Below the pieces are notes generated by a model. The model saw only the letters and a list, made by a program, of their open reading frames with translations, did no database searches and had not been told where the DNA came from. From contig CAMWXO010000109.1 of NCBI GenBank assembly GCA_947178245.1, forward strand, positions 1 through 5,412: a stretch of DNA of 5,412 nt. The letters run 5' to 3'. Both the position numbers and the translations under genes were made by a program. The stretch is from an uncultured Porphyromonadaceae bacterium. GTDB lineage: Bacteria > Bacteroidota > Bacteroidia > Bacteroidales > Muribaculaceae. How positions within the stretch are numbered: position 1 is the stretch's first letter; each line of letters starts with the position of its first letter. Below are positions 4,664 to 5,412 of this stretch, in pieces.

Positions 4664-5412
4664 TTACTCAGCGGCGGGAGCTTCTGCCTCAGCGGCAGGT
4701 GCTTCAGCTGCGGGAGCCTCTGCTTCGGCGGGGGCTGCGGAGCGGCGTACGCGACGACGCTTTCCGGCTGCTGCCTCTGCCACTTCTTCCTTATCTTCGC
4801 TGTCGTTCTTCTCTACGCTGCGTTCCTGAAGGCCTTCAGCCATTGCGGAGCATACTGCGTCGAGGATGATCTCGATGGAGCGTGATGCGTCATCGTTGGC
4901 CGGAATCACGTAGTCCACGTTGTTGGGGTTGGAGTTGGTGTCCACGATAGCGAATACGGGGATGCCGAGGCGGTTGGCCTCTGCCACAGCGATGTGCTCC
5001 TTCATTACGTCTACCACGAAGAGGGCGCTCGGGAGGCGGCCGAGATCGGCGATAGAGCCGAGGTTCTTCTCAAGTTTCGCACGCTGACGTGTGATCTGGA
5101 GTTTCTCGCGCTTCGAAAGATTGTCGAATGTGCCGTCTTTCTCCATCTTGTCGATGGTGGTCATCTTCTTCACGGCCTTGCGGATGGTGGGGAAGTTGGT
5201 GAGCATGCCGCCCGGCCAGCGTTCGATCACGTAAGGCATTCCGATTGCACCGGCCTTCTCTGCGATGGCTTCCTTAGCCTGCTTCTTGGTGGCTACGAAA
5301 AGCACTTTCTTGCCGCTCTTTGCAATCTGCTTGAGGGCTGCGGCAGCCTCTTCTATCTTGGCTGCTGTCTTGTAGAGGTCGATGATGTGGATTCCGTTGC
5401 GCTCCATGAAGA
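4664..5412 (-). CDS. rpsB: 30S ribosomal protein S2 (5' end cut by the window edge)
   Basis: S2 binds the 30S subunit between head and body, near ribosomal protein S1 in bacteria that have one. The window holds the C-terminal 249 codons or so. The frame stays open through 5412 (F-M-E-R-N-G at the edge), so the ATG at 5405-5407 is an internal Met; about 30 residues are missing. Seen from that Met, typical segments are MERNGIHIIDLYKT (1-14), VLFVATKKQAK (35-45), ERWPGGMLTNFPTI (62-75) and the second S2 signature in PSALFVVDVMKEHIA (126-140) with IPVFAIVDTNSNP (149-161). After the conserved core comes a basic patch GKRRRVRRS (215-223) and then a 24-residue tail made only of Ala, Glu and Pro, absent from short S2 proteins. 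The gene leads into tsf. Confidence 0.97.
   Translation of the reverse strand, partial: FMERNGIHIIDLYKTAAKIEEAAAALKQIAKSGKKVLFVATKKQAKEAIAEKAGAIGMPYVIERWPGGMLTNFPTIRKAVKKMTTIDKMEKDGTFDNLSKREKLQITRQRAKLEKNLGSIADLGRLPSALFVVDVMKEHIAVAEANRLGIPVFAIVDTNSNPNNVDYVIPANDDASRSIEIILDAVCSAMAEGLQERSVEKNDSEDKEEVAEAAAGKRRRVRRSAAPAEAEAPAAEAPAAEAEAPAAE

Noticed and set aside
5405..5407. ATG as start of rpsB
   Set aside because: The frame is open to the window edge and the residues before it (I/F) match the S2 segment that precedes MERNG. S2 needs about 30 more residues.

Overview
The window comes from a Bacteroidota chromosome, most likely order Bacteroidales and possibly Muribaculaceae-like (the family is an inference). 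The evidence is ribosomal protein S2 and EF-Ts of Bacteroidales type, promoters of the Bacteroidota form TTTG / TAnnTTTG, few Shine-Dalgarno sites, and a LytS-like sensor kinase with the membrane region typical of that phylum.

Layout, left to right. (1) 1-387, minus: the N-terminal membrane part of a sensor histidine kinase that runs off the left edge. (2) 388-566: a divergent intergenic region with a good promoter for the kinase and an unclear one for the next gene. (3) 567-1214, plus: a NYN/PIN-like nuclease-fold protein, followed by a 3' hairpin and a rho-independent terminator. (4) 1215-1834: a 620-base region without a recognised protein gene. It is not featureless. It holds the best Bacteroidota promoter match in the window (minus strand, 1576-1607), two overlapping small ORFs just downstream, and three mutually complementary segments about 90 bases apart that could form alternative RNA structures. 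Upstream of that promoter is an AT-rich stretch with a duplicated 24-base element and palindromes. (5) 1835-3541, minus: an AMP-forming acyl-CoA synthetase-like protein with its own terminator. (6) 3641-5412, minus: tsf and rpsB (rpsB cut by the right edge), a ribosomal/translation operon ending in a strong terminator at 3582-3613.

The minus-strand genes rpsB and tsf form a housekeeping unit. The acyl-CoA synthetase is a separate unit behind the terminator unless there is read-through. The NYN gene is a single-gene plus-strand unit convergent with the synthetase. The one candidate for something undescribed is the minus-strand transcription unit predicted at about 1571 to 1268. It matches no RNA family I can recognise by eye, and its existence as an RNA is inferred only from promoter and pairing.
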